Below are positions 9,512 to 17,275 of a stretch of 64,000 nt of DNA, in pieces (positions within the stretch are counted from its first letter, which is position 1; every line of letters begins with the position of its first letter). The stretch is from Sphingosinicella ginsenosidimutans (lineage in GTDB: Bacteria; Pseudomonadota; Alphaproteobacteria; Sphingomonadales; Sphingomonadaceae), in assembly GCF_007995055.1 (NCBI RefSeq), contig NZ_VOQQ01000001.1, positions 62,001 to 126,000 on the forward strand, read 5' to 3'. The notes below the pieces were generated by a model. That model was not told the DNA's origin and made no database searches. It worked only from the letters and a program-made list of their open reading frames with translations. Made by a program: the position numbers and the translations under genes.

Positions 9512-9537
9512 TTTCGGCGACGGTACGCCGAAAGGAG
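9512..9537 (+). promoter_or_regulatory. Hairpin abutting a ribosome binding site
   Basis: A perfect 8-base inverted repeat (TTTCGGCG at 9512-9519, CGCCGAAA at 9526-9533) with a 6-base loop lies directly against the GGAG ribosome site at 9534-9537 of the next gene. In RNA it would form a stable stem ending at the Shine-Dalgarno bases. It could be the end of the tad transcript or a translational control element; no U tract follows, so a classic terminator is less likely. Confidence 0.4.
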
Positions 9538-9545
9538 CGCGCGAC

Positions 9546-9929
9546 ATGCCCGCCTTCACCCCCGATCAGTGGCTGATCCTGCTGCTTGTCTTCCTGCTTG
9601 GCCTCTTCCTCGGCCTCGCGCTGATGGCCAGCCCAAAGTGGAAGCACCGCTATCGCGAGGAGGTCGCCCGGCGCGAGGCGTTGGAGGCCGACAATGCGCG
9701 TCTTCGGCGAGAGGCGGACGAGATGGCCTCGCTGCGCGGCGCCGCCGCCCGCGATGAGGCGCGCCGCCGCGAGGCCGCGGCCGAGAGCGATGTCGAGGTC
9801 GAGCGCCGGGTCGCCGATCGCCGAGCGGCGGATCGCGCCGCCGCCGAGGACGACCTGGTTCGCAGCGAACGCCTGCGCGCGGAGGAAGACGAGCTCCGCC
9901 GCCGCGACGGGCCGCGCGGCCCGCTCTAG
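9546..9929 (+). CDS. Small membrane-anchored coiled-coil protein, unknown function
   Basis: A 127-residue protein I do not recognise by name. One N-terminal membrane helix (QWLILLLVFLLGLFLGLALM) is followed by about 95 highly charged residues rich in Arg, Glu and Ala, with heptad-like spacing (EEVARREALEADNARLRREA), which predicts a coiled coil in the cytoplasm. It has a good AAAGGAG ribosome site. It is 69 bases after tadC on the same strand but separated by a hairpin, so a link to the pilus is possible but unproven. Its TAG stop and that of convergent ppdK share the tetramer CTAG. Confidence 0.7.
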   Translation: MPAFTPDQWLILLLVFLLGLFLGLALMASPKWKHRYREEVARREALEADNARLRREADEMASLRGAAARDEARRREAAAESDVEVERRVADRRAADRAAAEDDLVRSERLRAEEDELRRRDGPRGPL

Positions 9930-12592
9930 GCTTTCGCCTTCAGCGCCGCCTGCGCCGCCGCGAGCCGCGCGATCGGCACGCGATAGGGCGATGCGCTGAC
10001 ATAATCGAGGCCGACGCTCTCGCAGAAGGCGATGCTCGCCGGATCGCCGCCATGCTCGCCGCAGATGCCGAGCTTGATCGCCGGGCGCGTCGCCCTGCCC
10101 CGCTCGGCCGCGAGCCGGATCAACTCGCCAACGCCCTCCACGTCGATGCTGACGAACGGGTCGCGCGCGAAGATGCCCTTATCGACGTAAATGCCCAGGA
10201 AGCGCCCGGCATCGTCGCGGCTGACGCCCAGCGTCGTCTGGGTGAGATCGTTGGTGCCGAAGCTGAAGAATTCCGCCTCATCGGCGATCTCGCCGGCCCG
10301 AAGGGCGGCGCGCGGCAGCTCGATCATCGTCCCGACCAGATAGTCGATCCGCTTGCCGGTTTCGGCGAACACCGCCTCGGCCGTCCGCTCGATCAGCGCC
10401 TTGATGATCGCGAGCTCCGCCTTCGTAGCGACCAGCGGCACCATGACCTCGGGGATCGGCGCCTCGCCCCCCTCGCCGGCCACCGCGACCGCGGCCTCGA
10501 AAATGGCGCGGGTCTGCATCTCGTAGATTTCGGGATAGGTGATCCCGAGCCGGCAGCCGCGATGGCCGAGCATCGGGTTCGATTCCGCCAGATCCTGCGC
10601 GCGGGCACGAAGCGTCTCGACCGCAAGGCCGGAGGCGCGCGCCACCTCGGCGAATTCCTCCTCCTGATGCGGCAGGAATTCATGGAGCGGCGGATCGAGC
10701 AGGCGGATCGTGACGGGAAGGCCCGCCATGATCCGGAAAATCTCCGCGAAATCGTCGCGCTGGGCCGGGAGCAGTTTGTCGAGCGCCGCGCGGCGGCCGG
10801 CCTCGTCGGGCGCGAGGATCATCTGGCGGACATTGGCGATCCGCTCGGCATCGAAGAACATGTGTTCGGTCCGACACAGGCCGATCCCTTCCGCGCCGAA
10901 TTCGCGCGCGGTGCGGCAATCGGCCGGGGTTTCGGCATTGGCGCGGATGCTGAGCCGCCGCATCGCATCGGCCCAGGCCATCAGCGCGCCGAAATCGCCG
11001 ACCAGCTCGGGCTGGACGGTCGGCACCTCGCCGAGCATCACCTCGCCGGTCGACCCGTCGAGCGTGATGACGTCGCCCTGCTTCACCTCGCGCGCGCCGA
11101 TCCGCATCAGCCCGGCGCGATAATCGATCGAAAGCCCGCCGGCGCCCGAGACGCAGGGGCGGCCCATGCCCCGGGCGACCACCGCCGCGTGGCTGGTCAT
11201 GCCGCCGCGCGCCGTCAGGATGCCCTGCGCCGCGTGCATCCCGTGAATGTCCTCCGGGCTCGTCTCGACGCGCACGAGGATCACTTTCTCCCCGCCCTCG
11301 GCCCATTTCTCGGCGGTGTCGGCATCGAACACCGCCTTGCCGCAGGCGGCGCCGGGCGAGGCGTGCAGGCCCTTGGCAATCACCTCGCGCGGCGCGGCCG
11401 GATCGAGCGTCGGGTGGAGCAGCTGATCGAGCGCCGCCGGATCGACGCGAAGCACCGCTTCCTCGCGGGTGATCAGGCCTTCGTTCGCCATGTCCACCGC
11501 GACCTTGAGCGCGGCCTTGGCGGTACGCTTGCCGCTGCGCGTCTGCAGCATCCACAATTTGCCGCGCTCGACGGTGAACTCGATGTCCTGCATGTCGCGA
11601 TAATGGCGCTCGAGCGTCTCGAACACTTGCGCGAGCTGGCCATAGACTTCGGGCAGCGCCTCTTCCATCGACGCGGCCTTGGCGCCCGCTTTCTCGCGCG
11701 CCGCCCTGGTCAGATATTGCGGCGTGCGGATACCGGCCACGACATCCTCGCCCTGCGCGTTGATCAGATATTCGCCATAATAGGCCCGCTCGCCGGTCGA
11801 TGGATCGCGGGTGAAGGCGACCCCGGTCGCGCTGGTTTCGCCGAGATTGCCGAACACCATCGCCTGGACGTTGACCGCGGTGCCCCAGTCTCCGGGAATG
11901 TCGTTGAGCCGGCGATAGACCTTGGCGCGCTCCGACTGCCACGATCCGAACACCGCGCCGATCGCGCCCCACAATTGGTCGTGCGGATCGGTGGGGAAAT
12001 CGCGGCCGAGCTCCTCGGCGACGATCTCCTTGTAGCGCCCGACCAGCCGCCGCCAGTCCTCGGCATCCAGATCGGTGTCGAGATGGACGCCCTTGTCCTC
12101 CTTGGCGATCTCAAGCGCTTCCTCGAACAGGCCGTGATCGACGCCCATGACGACGTCGGCATACATCTGGATGAAGCGGCGATAGCTGTCCCAGGCGAAG
12201 CGCTCGTCGCCCGAGGTCGCGGCAAGGCCGGCGACCGTCTCGTCGTTGAGGCCGAGGTTGAGGACCGTGTCCATCATGCCCGGCATCGACACCCGCGCGC
12301 CCGAGCGGACCGAGACGAGCAGCGGATCGGCGGGATCGCCGAAGCGCTTGCCGACGACCGCCTCGATGTGCGCGATGCCGCCCGCGATTTCGTCGCGCAC
12401 ATCGTCGGGGATGCGCTCGCCCTCGCGGTAATAGCGATCGCACATCTCGGTCGAGATGGTGAAGCCCGGCGGCACCGGCAGGCCGATCGAAGCCATTTCG
12501 GCAAGGTTCGCGCCCTTGCCCCCGAGCAGATTCTTGTCGCCCGCCCCGCCATCCGAGACGCCGCCGCCGAAGCGGTACACATATTGGCTCAT
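9926..12592 (-). CDS. ppdK: Pyruvate, phosphate dikinase
   Basis: An 888-residue enzyme that interconverts pyruvate, ATP and phosphate with PEP, AMP and pyrophosphate, working in PEP supply for gluconeogenesis. Length and domain order are normal: N-terminal ATP-grasp domain opening YRFGGGVSDGG and LLGGKGANLAEM, central phosphohistidine domain with GGMTSHAAVVARGMGRPC, and C-terminal TIM barrel with GIGLCRTEHMFF, SFGTNDLTQTTLG and GICGEHGGDP. The start at MSQYVYRFGG matches the family N-terminus; a start 10 codons upstream is possible. It is a single transcription unit, convergent with the small coiled-coil gene. Confidence 0.97.
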   Translation of the reverse strand: MSQYVYRFGGGVSDGGAGDKNLLGGKGANLAEMASIGLPVPPGFTISTEMCDRYYREGERIPDDVRDEIAGGIAHIEAVVGKRFGDPADPLLVSVRSGARVSMPGMMDTVLNLGLNDETVAGLAATSGDERFAWDSYRRFIQMYADVVMGVDHGLFEEALEIAKEDKGVHLDTDLDAEDWRRLVGRYKEIVAEELGRDFPTDPHDQLWGAIGAVFGSWQSERAKVYRRLNDIPGDWGTAVNVQAMVFGNLGETSATGVAFTRDPSTGERAYYGEYLINAQGEDVVAGIRTPQYLTRAAREKAGAKAASMEEALPEVYGQLAQVFETLERHYRDMQDIEFTVERGKLWMLQTRSGKRTAKAALKVAVDMANEGLITREEAVLRVDPAALDQLLHPTLDPAAPREVIAKGLHASPGAACGKAVFDADTAEKWAEGGEKVILVRVETSPEDIHGMHAAQGILTARGGMTSHAAVVARGMGRPCVSGAGGLSIDYRAGLMRIGAREVKQGDVITLDGSTGEVMLGEVPTVQPELVGDFGALMAWADAMRRLSIRANAETPADCRTAREFGAEGIGLCRTEHMFFDAERIANVRQMILAPDEAGRRAALDKLLPAQRDDFAEIFRIMAGLPVTIRLLDPPLHEFLPHQEEEFAEVARASGLAVETLRARAQDLAESNPMLGHRGCRLGITYPEIYEMQTRAIFEAAVAVAGEGGEAPIPEVMVPLVATKAELAIIKALIERTAEAVFAETGKRIDYLVGTMIELPRAALRAGEIADEAEFFSFGTNDLTQTTLGVSRDDAGRFLGIYVDKGIFARDPFVSIDVEGVGELIRLAAERGRATRPAIKLGICGEHGGDPASIAFCESVGLDYVSASPYRVPIARLAAAQAALKAKA

Positions 12593-12667
12593 GCCCGGTC
12601 CACCCGTCCAAAAGTCACACAAAAGTCAGTCCAAGAACGCAGCATTCTCGTTCCGATGTCGTAATGG

Positions 12668-15112
12668 CTAACCCTCGATCCGCGAGAAATCGGCGACTGC
12701 ATCGACCGCGTGCTGGAGACGCGACAGCAGGATCAGCCGGGTTTCCCGCTTGTGCGGATCGACATCGTTCACCGTCACATTATCAAAGAACGCATCGACC
12801 GGCGCGCGCAGGCCCGCCAGCACCTTCATTGCCCCCTGATAATCCTCACGCTTCAGCGCTTCCGCGGCGGCCGGCTCGGCCGCGTCGAGGGCGGCGATGA
12901 GAGCAGCTTCCTCTTTTTCGGGCGTGTAGGAAAGGGGCTCGTTCCCCTCCCGTTCTCCTTCGCTTTCCTTCCCCTCTCCCTTGAGGGAGAGGGCAGGGTG
13001 AGGGTGTACCGCGCCGGCGGGTTCACTCGAAGGCCGAGCCCCCTCACCCCGACCCTCTCCCCGCTGGGGAGAGGGAGTTGGCGCAGACCAGCCTTCCTTC
13101 TTCAGGATGTTCGCGGCGCGCTTGTAGCCGGCGAGGAGATCGGCGCCTTCCTTCGTCTCGACGAAGGATTGCAGCGCCTTCACCCGGGCGAGCAGGCGGA
13201 CGAGATCGTCCTCCCCGCCCAGCGCGAACACCGCGTCGATCAGGTCATGCCGGACGCCCGCCTCGCGCTGCTGGACCTTGAGGCGGTCGGCGAAGAAGTC
13301 GAGGAGGTCCGATGTGACTCCCCTTGGATCGACCGAATCCCAATCTGGCAATTTCTCGCCAACTCGCGCGGCCATGATCTCTGTCTCGGCGATGAAGTCG
13401 AGTTTGCCGTAATCTTTCCTAATTTCGCTAATAGCCGCGTGCATGGGCTTGTAGAGTTGCAAAAACAGCTCGAACGAAGAGCGAGAAAACACTCGCCCTA
13501 GGCTAAGCCGAAGCTGATTCAATGTGATTAGCTGGATGGCAGCTAAACACGATCTACGTAAGGCAAACGGGTCCCGAGAGCCCGTCGGCGGAAGCTTCGC
13601 TGCGAAAAAGCAGAGCATCGTATCCAGCTTGTCCGCCAAACTCACCGCCACCGTCACCGGCGCGGTGGGGACGTCGTCGCCCTGGCCGACCGGCTTGTAG
13701 TGATCGCGGATCGCCTCGGCGACCTCTGGGGGCTCGCCCTGCGCGGCGGCGTAATAGCCGCCCATCAGGCCCTGCAACTCGGGAAACTCGCCGACCATGC
13801 CGGTGACGAGATCGGCCTTGGCGAGCCGCGCGGCGCGTTCGGCGAGGGCGGCCAGTTCCTCCCCGGTACGGGGAGGGGGACCGCCAGCCGGAGGCTGGTG
13901 GTGGAGGGGGTCGCGAGACCCATCGCGCGGGTGGAGAGCCCCCTCCACCGTCCGCTGCGCGGCCGGTCCCCCTCCCCGTTCCGGGGAGGATGTGACGATC
14001 CCTTCCTCGACCAGCCAGCGGGCCAGCTTCGCCACACGCTCGACCTTGTCCGCCACCGTGCCGAGCTTTTCGTGGAAGACGATGCCGGAGAGCTTCTTCG
14101 CCTGTTCCTCCAGCGGGACCTTGAGGTCCTGCTCCCAGAAGAAGCGCGCGTCCGCGAGCCGCGCGGCGAGGACCTTGCGGTTGCCCTCGACGATCGCCGC
14201 GCCGCCATCCGAGGCCGCGATGTTGGCGGTGCAGATGAAGGCGTTGGCGAGCTTGCCCGCCTTGTCGCGGCAGACGAAATATTTCTGGTTCACCCGCGCG
14301 GTGAGCTGGATCACCTCCGGCGGGACGTCGAGGAACGCGGCGTCGAAACGGCCGAGGAGCGGCACCGGCCATTCGGTGAGGCCGGCATTTTCCGCAATCA
14401 GCCCTTCGTCCTCGATCAGCTCGAGGCCGGCTTCGGCGGCAAGCTTCGCCGCGCCCTCCCGGACGATGCGCGCGCGCTCGTCCTGGTCGACGATGACGTG
14501 GCAGGCGCGCAGCTTTTCGACATAATCGGCGGCCGAGCCGATCGTGATCGCGCCGGGATGGTGGAAACGATGGCCGGCCGTCGCGGAGCCGCTGGCGATG
14601 CCGGCGATCTCGAACGGAACGACCTCGCCGCCGAGCAGGGCGACGATCCCCTGCAGCGGCCGCACCCAGCGAAGGCTCTCGGTCGACGCGGATGCGTCTC
14701 CCCAGCGCATCGATTTGGGCCAGGGGAAGGCGCGCACGATGGCCGGGATCGCCTCGGCCAGCACCGCGGCGGTCGAGCGGCCGGGTTTCTCGATGACTGC
14801 GAACCAGATTCCGTCGCGCTCGACGAGTTGGTCGCGCTCCAGCCCCGTCTTGCGCAGGAAGCCCTCCAGCGCCTGCGGCGGCGCGGACGTGCGCGGCCCT
14901 TTCAGCTCCTCGCTCACCGCCTCGGTCTCGGCCGGCAGGCCGCGCGCGATGAGCGCGAGCCGGCGCGGGGTCGCATAGGTCTCCACGGCCTGCGCGGCGA
15001 GCCCGGCAGCCGCGAGCTGTTCCCCGAACAGCCGCGCAAGATCCGCCCGCGCCTTCGCCTGCATCCGCGCCGGAATTTCCTCCGAAAGGAGTTCGAGGAG
15101 GAAATCGCTCAT
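12668..15112 (-). CDS. glyS: Glycyl-tRNA synthetase beta chain with repeat insertions
   Basis: An 814-residue beta subunit of the tetrameric glycyl-tRNA synthetase, which charges tRNA-Gly together with GlyQ; bacterial GlyS is usually near 700 residues. The start MSDFLLELLSEEIPARMQ is canonical. Conserved blocks such as ETYATPRRLAL, GMVGEFPELQGLMG, AVSLADKLDTM and FFADRLKVQQREAGVRHDLID are intact, so the enzyme should be functional. The excess length comes from three odd segments. Residues about 375-419 are read through a palindromic element (13857-13990). Residues about 679-715 are read through another (12969-13077). Residues about 518-597 lie in DNA of roughly 48-57 percent GC (13321-13560). 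All keep frame. The gene follows glyQ after a repeat-filled 148-base gap. Confidence 0.95.
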   Translation of the reverse strand: MSDFLLELLSEEIPARMQAKARADLARLFGEQLAAAGLAAQAVETYATPRRLALIARGLPAETEAVSEELKGPRTSAPPQALEGFLRKTGLERDQLVERDGIWFAVIEKPGRSTAAVLAEAIPAIVRAFPWPKSMRWGDASASTESLRWVRPLQGIVALLGGEVVPFEIAGIASGSATAGHRFHHPGAITIGSAADYVEKLRACHVIVDQDERARIVREGAAKLAAEAGLELIEDEGLIAENAGLTEWPVPLLGRFDAAFLDVPPEVIQLTARVNQKYFVCRDKAGKLANAFICTANIAASDGGAAIVEGNRKVLAARLADARFFWEQDLKVPLEEQAKKLSGIVFHEKLGTVADKVERVAKLARWLVEEGIVTSSPERGGGPAAQRTVEGALHPRDGSRDPLHHQPPAGGPPPRTGEELAALAERAARLAKADLVTGMVGEFPELQGLMGGYYAAAQGEPPEVAEAIRDHYKPVGQGDDVPTAPVTVAVSLADKLDTMLCFFAAKLPPTGSRDPFALRRSCLAAIQLITLNQLRLSLGRVFSRSSFELFLQLYKPMHAAISEIRKDYGKLDFIAETEIMAARVGEKLPDWDSVDPRGVTSDLLDFFADRLKVQQREAGVRHDLIDAVFALGGEDDLVRLLARVKALQSFVETKEGADLLAGYKRAANILKKEGWSAPTPSPQRGEGRGEGARPSSEPAGAVHPHPALSLKGEGKESEGEREGNEPLSYTPEKEEAALIAALDAAEPAAAEALKREDYQGAMKVLAGLRAPVDAFFDNVTVNDVDPHKRETRLILLSRLQHAVDAVADFSRIEG
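12969..13077. repeat. Palindromic element, type A, inside glyS
   Basis: About 109 bases made of two hairpin arms (CCCTCTCCC TTGA GGGAGAGGG and CTCTCCCCGCTGGGGAGAG) facing each other across a 25-base variable centre. The arm at 12972-13007 matches the reverse complement of 52280-52315 at all 36 positions. The other arm differs from its partner there at only a few bases. Read through glyS it encodes Pro/Gly/Arg-rich sequence such as PTPSPQRGEGRGEG and HPHPALSLKGEG, in the variable loop between AANILKKEGW and EEAALIAALD. It has no stop codon in that frame. Confidence 0.9.
13321..13560. other. Low-GC segment inside glyS
   Basis: A sharp composition break in an otherwise high-GC gene. I count 87 G or C in the 180 bases 13381-13560 (48 percent), and about 57 percent in 13321-13380, against an estimated 65-70 percent around it. 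It encodes FALRRSCLAAIQLITLNQL through SFELFLQLYKPMHAAISEI to LPDWDSVDPRGVTSD, between the conserved blocks KLPPTGSRDP and LLDFFADRLKVQQ. AT-ended codons (TTA, AAT, ATT, GAA) are unusually common. It looks like a replaced or inserted segment from another source. Confidence 0.75.
13857..13990. repeat. Palindromic element, type B, inside glyS
   Basis: About 134 bases bounded by 27-base terminal inverted repeats (13857-13883 and the complement of 13964-13990) that differ at one base. Each terminus is itself a hairpin (CCTCCCCGGTACGGGGAGG). Inside, GGTGGAGGGGG and CCCCCTCCACC form a second inverted pair. In glyS it is translated to residues about 375-419, rich in Pro, Gly and Arg (SSPERGGGPAAQ, PPAGGPPPRTGE), just before the conserved ELAALAERAARLAKADL. 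Related copies lie at 15118-15156 (one end only) and 53424-53553. Confidence 0.9.
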
Positions 15113-15117
15113 CGCCG

Positions 15118-15156
15118 ATCCTCCCCGGGACGGGGAGGGGGACCGCCGCGCACCAC
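15118..15156. repeat. Solo end of type B palindromic element
   Basis: Six bases upstream of the glyS start codon lies a single copy of the type B terminus. Bases 15119-15147 match the left end of the glyS insertion (13857-13885) at 28 of 29 positions. It forms one strong hairpin (CCTCCCCGGGACGGGGAGG) in what should be the ribosome binding region of glyS, so it may affect glyS translation. Confidence 0.85.
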
Positions 15157-15161
15157 CTCGT

Positions 15162-15232
15162 TCGTCCCGAGCGCAGTCGAGGGGCGCATGTGATGAATCA
15201 GTGCCGGCGCCCCTCGACTTCGCTCGGGACGA
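15162..15232. repeat. Palindromic repeat between glyQ and glyS
   Basis: A 26-base inverted repeat (15162-15187 against 15207-15232, 25 of 26 positions paired) with a 19-base spacer. The arms carry CCCGAGCGCAGTCGAGGGGC, a sequence unlike types A and B. It lies in the glyQ-glyS gap and would form a long hairpin in the transcript. It is a third repeat type packed around the same gene. Confidence 0.85.
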
Positions 15233-15260
15233 GCGGTCGTTCGTTGCGGCCAAGCGCTCC

Positions 15261-16130
15261 TCACGCCGCCCATCCGTTCTTGTCCATCCAGGCCTGGCAG
15301 CTGCCCTTCGCGAGATCGCGGACGCGGCCGATATAGGCCTGGCGCTCGGCGACCGAGATGACGCCCCGGGCATTGAGGAGGTTGAAGACGTGGCTCGCCT
15401 TGATCGCCTGCTCGTAAGCGGGGATCGGCAGCTTGGCGTCGAGGCAGTTGCGGCATTCCGCCTCCGCCTTGCGGAACAGATCGAAGAGCGCCTCGGTATT
15501 CGCAACCTCGAAGTTCCACGCGCTCATCTCGCGCTCGTTCTCAAGGAAGACGTCGCCATAGGTGACGCCGGCGTCGTTGAACGCGAGATCGTACACATTG
15601 TCCTTGTTCTGGATGTACATCGCCAGCCGCTCGAGCCCGTAGGTGAGCTCGCCCGCGACCGGCTTGCAATCGAAGCCGCCCATCTGCTGGAAATAGGTGA
15701 ACTGGGTCACCTCCATCCCGTCGCACCACACTTCCCAGCCGAGGCCCCACGCGCCGAGCGTCGGGCTTTCCCAATCGTCCTCGACGAAGCGGATGTCGTG
15801 CTTCGAAAAATCGATGCCGATCGCGGCGAGGCTGCCGAGATAGAGGTCCTGAAGGTCGGGCGGGCTCGGCTTCAGCACCACCTGATATTGATAATAATGC
15901 TGGAGCCGGTTCGGATTTTCGCCATAGCGGCCGTCGGTCGGCCGGCGCGATGGCTGGACGAAGGCCGCCTTCCACGGCGTCGGCCCGAGCGCGCGAAGCG
16001 TGGTCGCGGGGTGGAAGGTTCCCGCGCCCATCTCCATGTCATAGGGCTGGAGGATGACGCAGCCATGGCCGCTCCAATAGTCATGGAGCGTCAATATGAG
16101 CTGCTGGAAAGAGAGCGGCGCGGTGCCCAA
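15261..16130 (-). CDS. glyQ: Glycyl-tRNA synthetase alpha chain
   Basis: A 289-residue catalytic alpha subunit that works with GlyS to form glycyl-tRNA. The N-terminus [14 protein letters not shown] and the class II motif regions [35 protein letters not shown] and [10 protein letters not shown] are all present and of normal length. The frame begins with TTG at 16130, preceded by an AGAGGA ribosome site; no ATG is available before LSFQQ, so a TTG start is likely. It is upstream of glyS with 148 bases between, filled by repeats. It is divergent from the GumN-like gene, with 77 bases between the starts. Confidence 0.96.
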   Translation of the reverse strand: MGTAPLSFQQLILTLHDYWSGHGCVILQPYDMEMGAGTFHPATTLRALGPTPWKAAFVQPSRRPTDGRYGENPNRLQHYYQYQVVLKPSPPDLQDLYLGSLAAIGIDFSKHDIRFVEDDWESPTLGAWGLGWEVWCDGMEVTQFTYFQQMGGFDCKPVAGELTYGLERLAMYIQNKDNVYDLAFNDAGVTYGDVFLENEREMSAWNFEVANTEALFDLFRKAEAECRNCLDAKLPIPAYEQAIKASHVFNLLNARGVISVAERQAYIGRVRDLAKGSCQAWMDKNGWAA

Positions 16131-16207
16131 TGCGTCCTCTTCGCGGGTGCAACAAATCGGGTTTCGCTTTGGCCGATGGAGCCGGGGCGGTCAAGGAAAG
16201 GGAATCG

Positions 16208-17170
16208 ATGCAAGGGTCTGCTTTGTTCGTCGCTTTGAAGCGCCAGGTGACGCGCCTGCTGAAGGGCCTTGCCGCCACCGCGCTGACGCTGTCCGCCGCC
16301 AATGCCCAGCCGCAGCCGCAACCGCAGCCATCGGCGCGCACCGCGCCAGCGCCGGCGCCGGTGGTCCGCCTCGCCCGCCCGGCGCTCTGGCGTCTGCGCG
16401 ACCGCGACACGACCATCTATCTGTTCGGGACGATCCACGCGCTGCCGGAGAATCTGCGCTGGCACACGCGCCCCCTCGATCGCGCGCTCGCCGCCGCCGA
16501 CGAGATCGTGATGGAGGTCTCGCCCGCCGATCTCAACGCCGGCGCGATCCAGGCGATGCAGAGCGTCGGCCTTGCGCAGAACCTGCCGCCGATCCTCGAA
16601 CGGGTCCCCGCCGATCGGCGTGCCCGGCTGGCGGAGCTCATCCGGCAATCGGGGCTGCCCGCGCCGATATTCGACCGGCTCAAGACCTGGGCGGCGGCGA
16701 TCGCCCTGATCTCGGCCGGCTTCCAGCGCATGGGCCTTGCCGCCGATCGGGGCATCGAGACCAGCCTCGCCTCCGCCGCCGGGGATCGCCCGGCCACGGG
16801 GCTCGAGACCGCGCGCGAGCAGCTCGGCTTCCTCGACAGCCTCTCCGAGGAATCGCAGCGCGCCCTTCTCGCCTCGGCGACCGACGACGACAGCCAGGGC
16901 CGCGAGGAATTCGACGCGATGCTCAACGCCTGGAGCCGCGGCGACGTGGCGGGGATCGCGCGCACCTTCAACACCGACGAGACGATGACGCCCGAGCTTC
17001 GGCGCGTCCTGCTGACGCAGCGCAATGCGCGATGGGCGGGCTGGATCGAGCAGCGGCTGGCGCGGCCAGGCACGGTGTTCATCGCGGTCGGCGCCGGCCA
17101 TCTCGCCGGCCCGGACTCGGTGATCGCGGATCTGGAGGCGCGCGGCCTGCGGGTCGAGCGGGTCCAGTGA
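16208..17170 (+). CDS. TraB/GumN family protein
   Basis: A 320-residue exported protein. The start was set at MQGSALFVALKRQ because it follows AAGGAAAGGG and gives a signal-like segment (LLKGLAATALTLSAANAQ). Next comes a Pro/Gln-rich linker, and then the GumN domain opening ALWRLRDRDTTIYLFGTIH with the family GTIH motif. The conserved C-terminal block has RNARWAGWIEQRL and VFIAVGAGHLAGPDSV. These domains resemble the haem-binding/protease-like TIKI/TraB fold, but the activity in bacteria is uncertain. It stands alone, divergent from glyQ and upstream of rplY. Confidence 0.88.
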   Translation: MQGSALFVALKRQVTRLLKGLAATALTLSAANAQPQPQPQPSARTAPAPAPVVRLARPALWRLRDRDTTIYLFGTIHALPENLRWHTRPLDRALAAADEIVMEVSPADLNAGAIQAMQSVGLAQNLPPILERVPADRRARLAELIRQSGLPAPIFDRLKTWAAAIALISAGFQRMGLAADRGIETSLASAAGDRPATGLETAREQLGFLDSLSEESQRALLASATDDDSQGREEFDAMLNAWSRGDVAGIARTFNTDETMTPELRRVLLTQRNARWAGWIEQRLARPGTVFIAVGAGHLAGPDSVIADLEARGLRVERVQ

Positions 17171-17275
17171 CTTGCCTTCGGTGGCGCGCTCCCCTATAGG
17201 CGCGCGTCCCCCGCTCATGGTCATCCCTGGAGGCGTGCGCGGGAACGCAACGTAACCCGCATCAGGAGACATGCA

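Noticed and set aside
9926..9929. Shared CTAG stop tetramer of two convergent genes
   Set aside because: Curious but a simple result of tight gene packing and the palindromic nature of CTAG; no functional claim is justified.
10052..12664. 870-codon open frame opposite ppdK
   Set aside because: High-GC antisense shadow: Arg/Ala/His-rich translation with no domain, fully opposite a clear ppdK.
13357..13400. Break in glyS at the low-GC patch (pseudogene)
   Set aside because: The frame stays open through all three odd segments and all conserved blocks are intact.
12969..13990. CRISPR-like arrays from repeated palindromes
   Set aside because: Units are not regularly spaced, have no constant spacers, and no cas genes are present.
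15113..15505. N-terminal extension of glyS up to 945 residues
   Set aside because: The extension reads through the repeats and the end of glyQ; canonical GlyS begins at MSDFLLELL.
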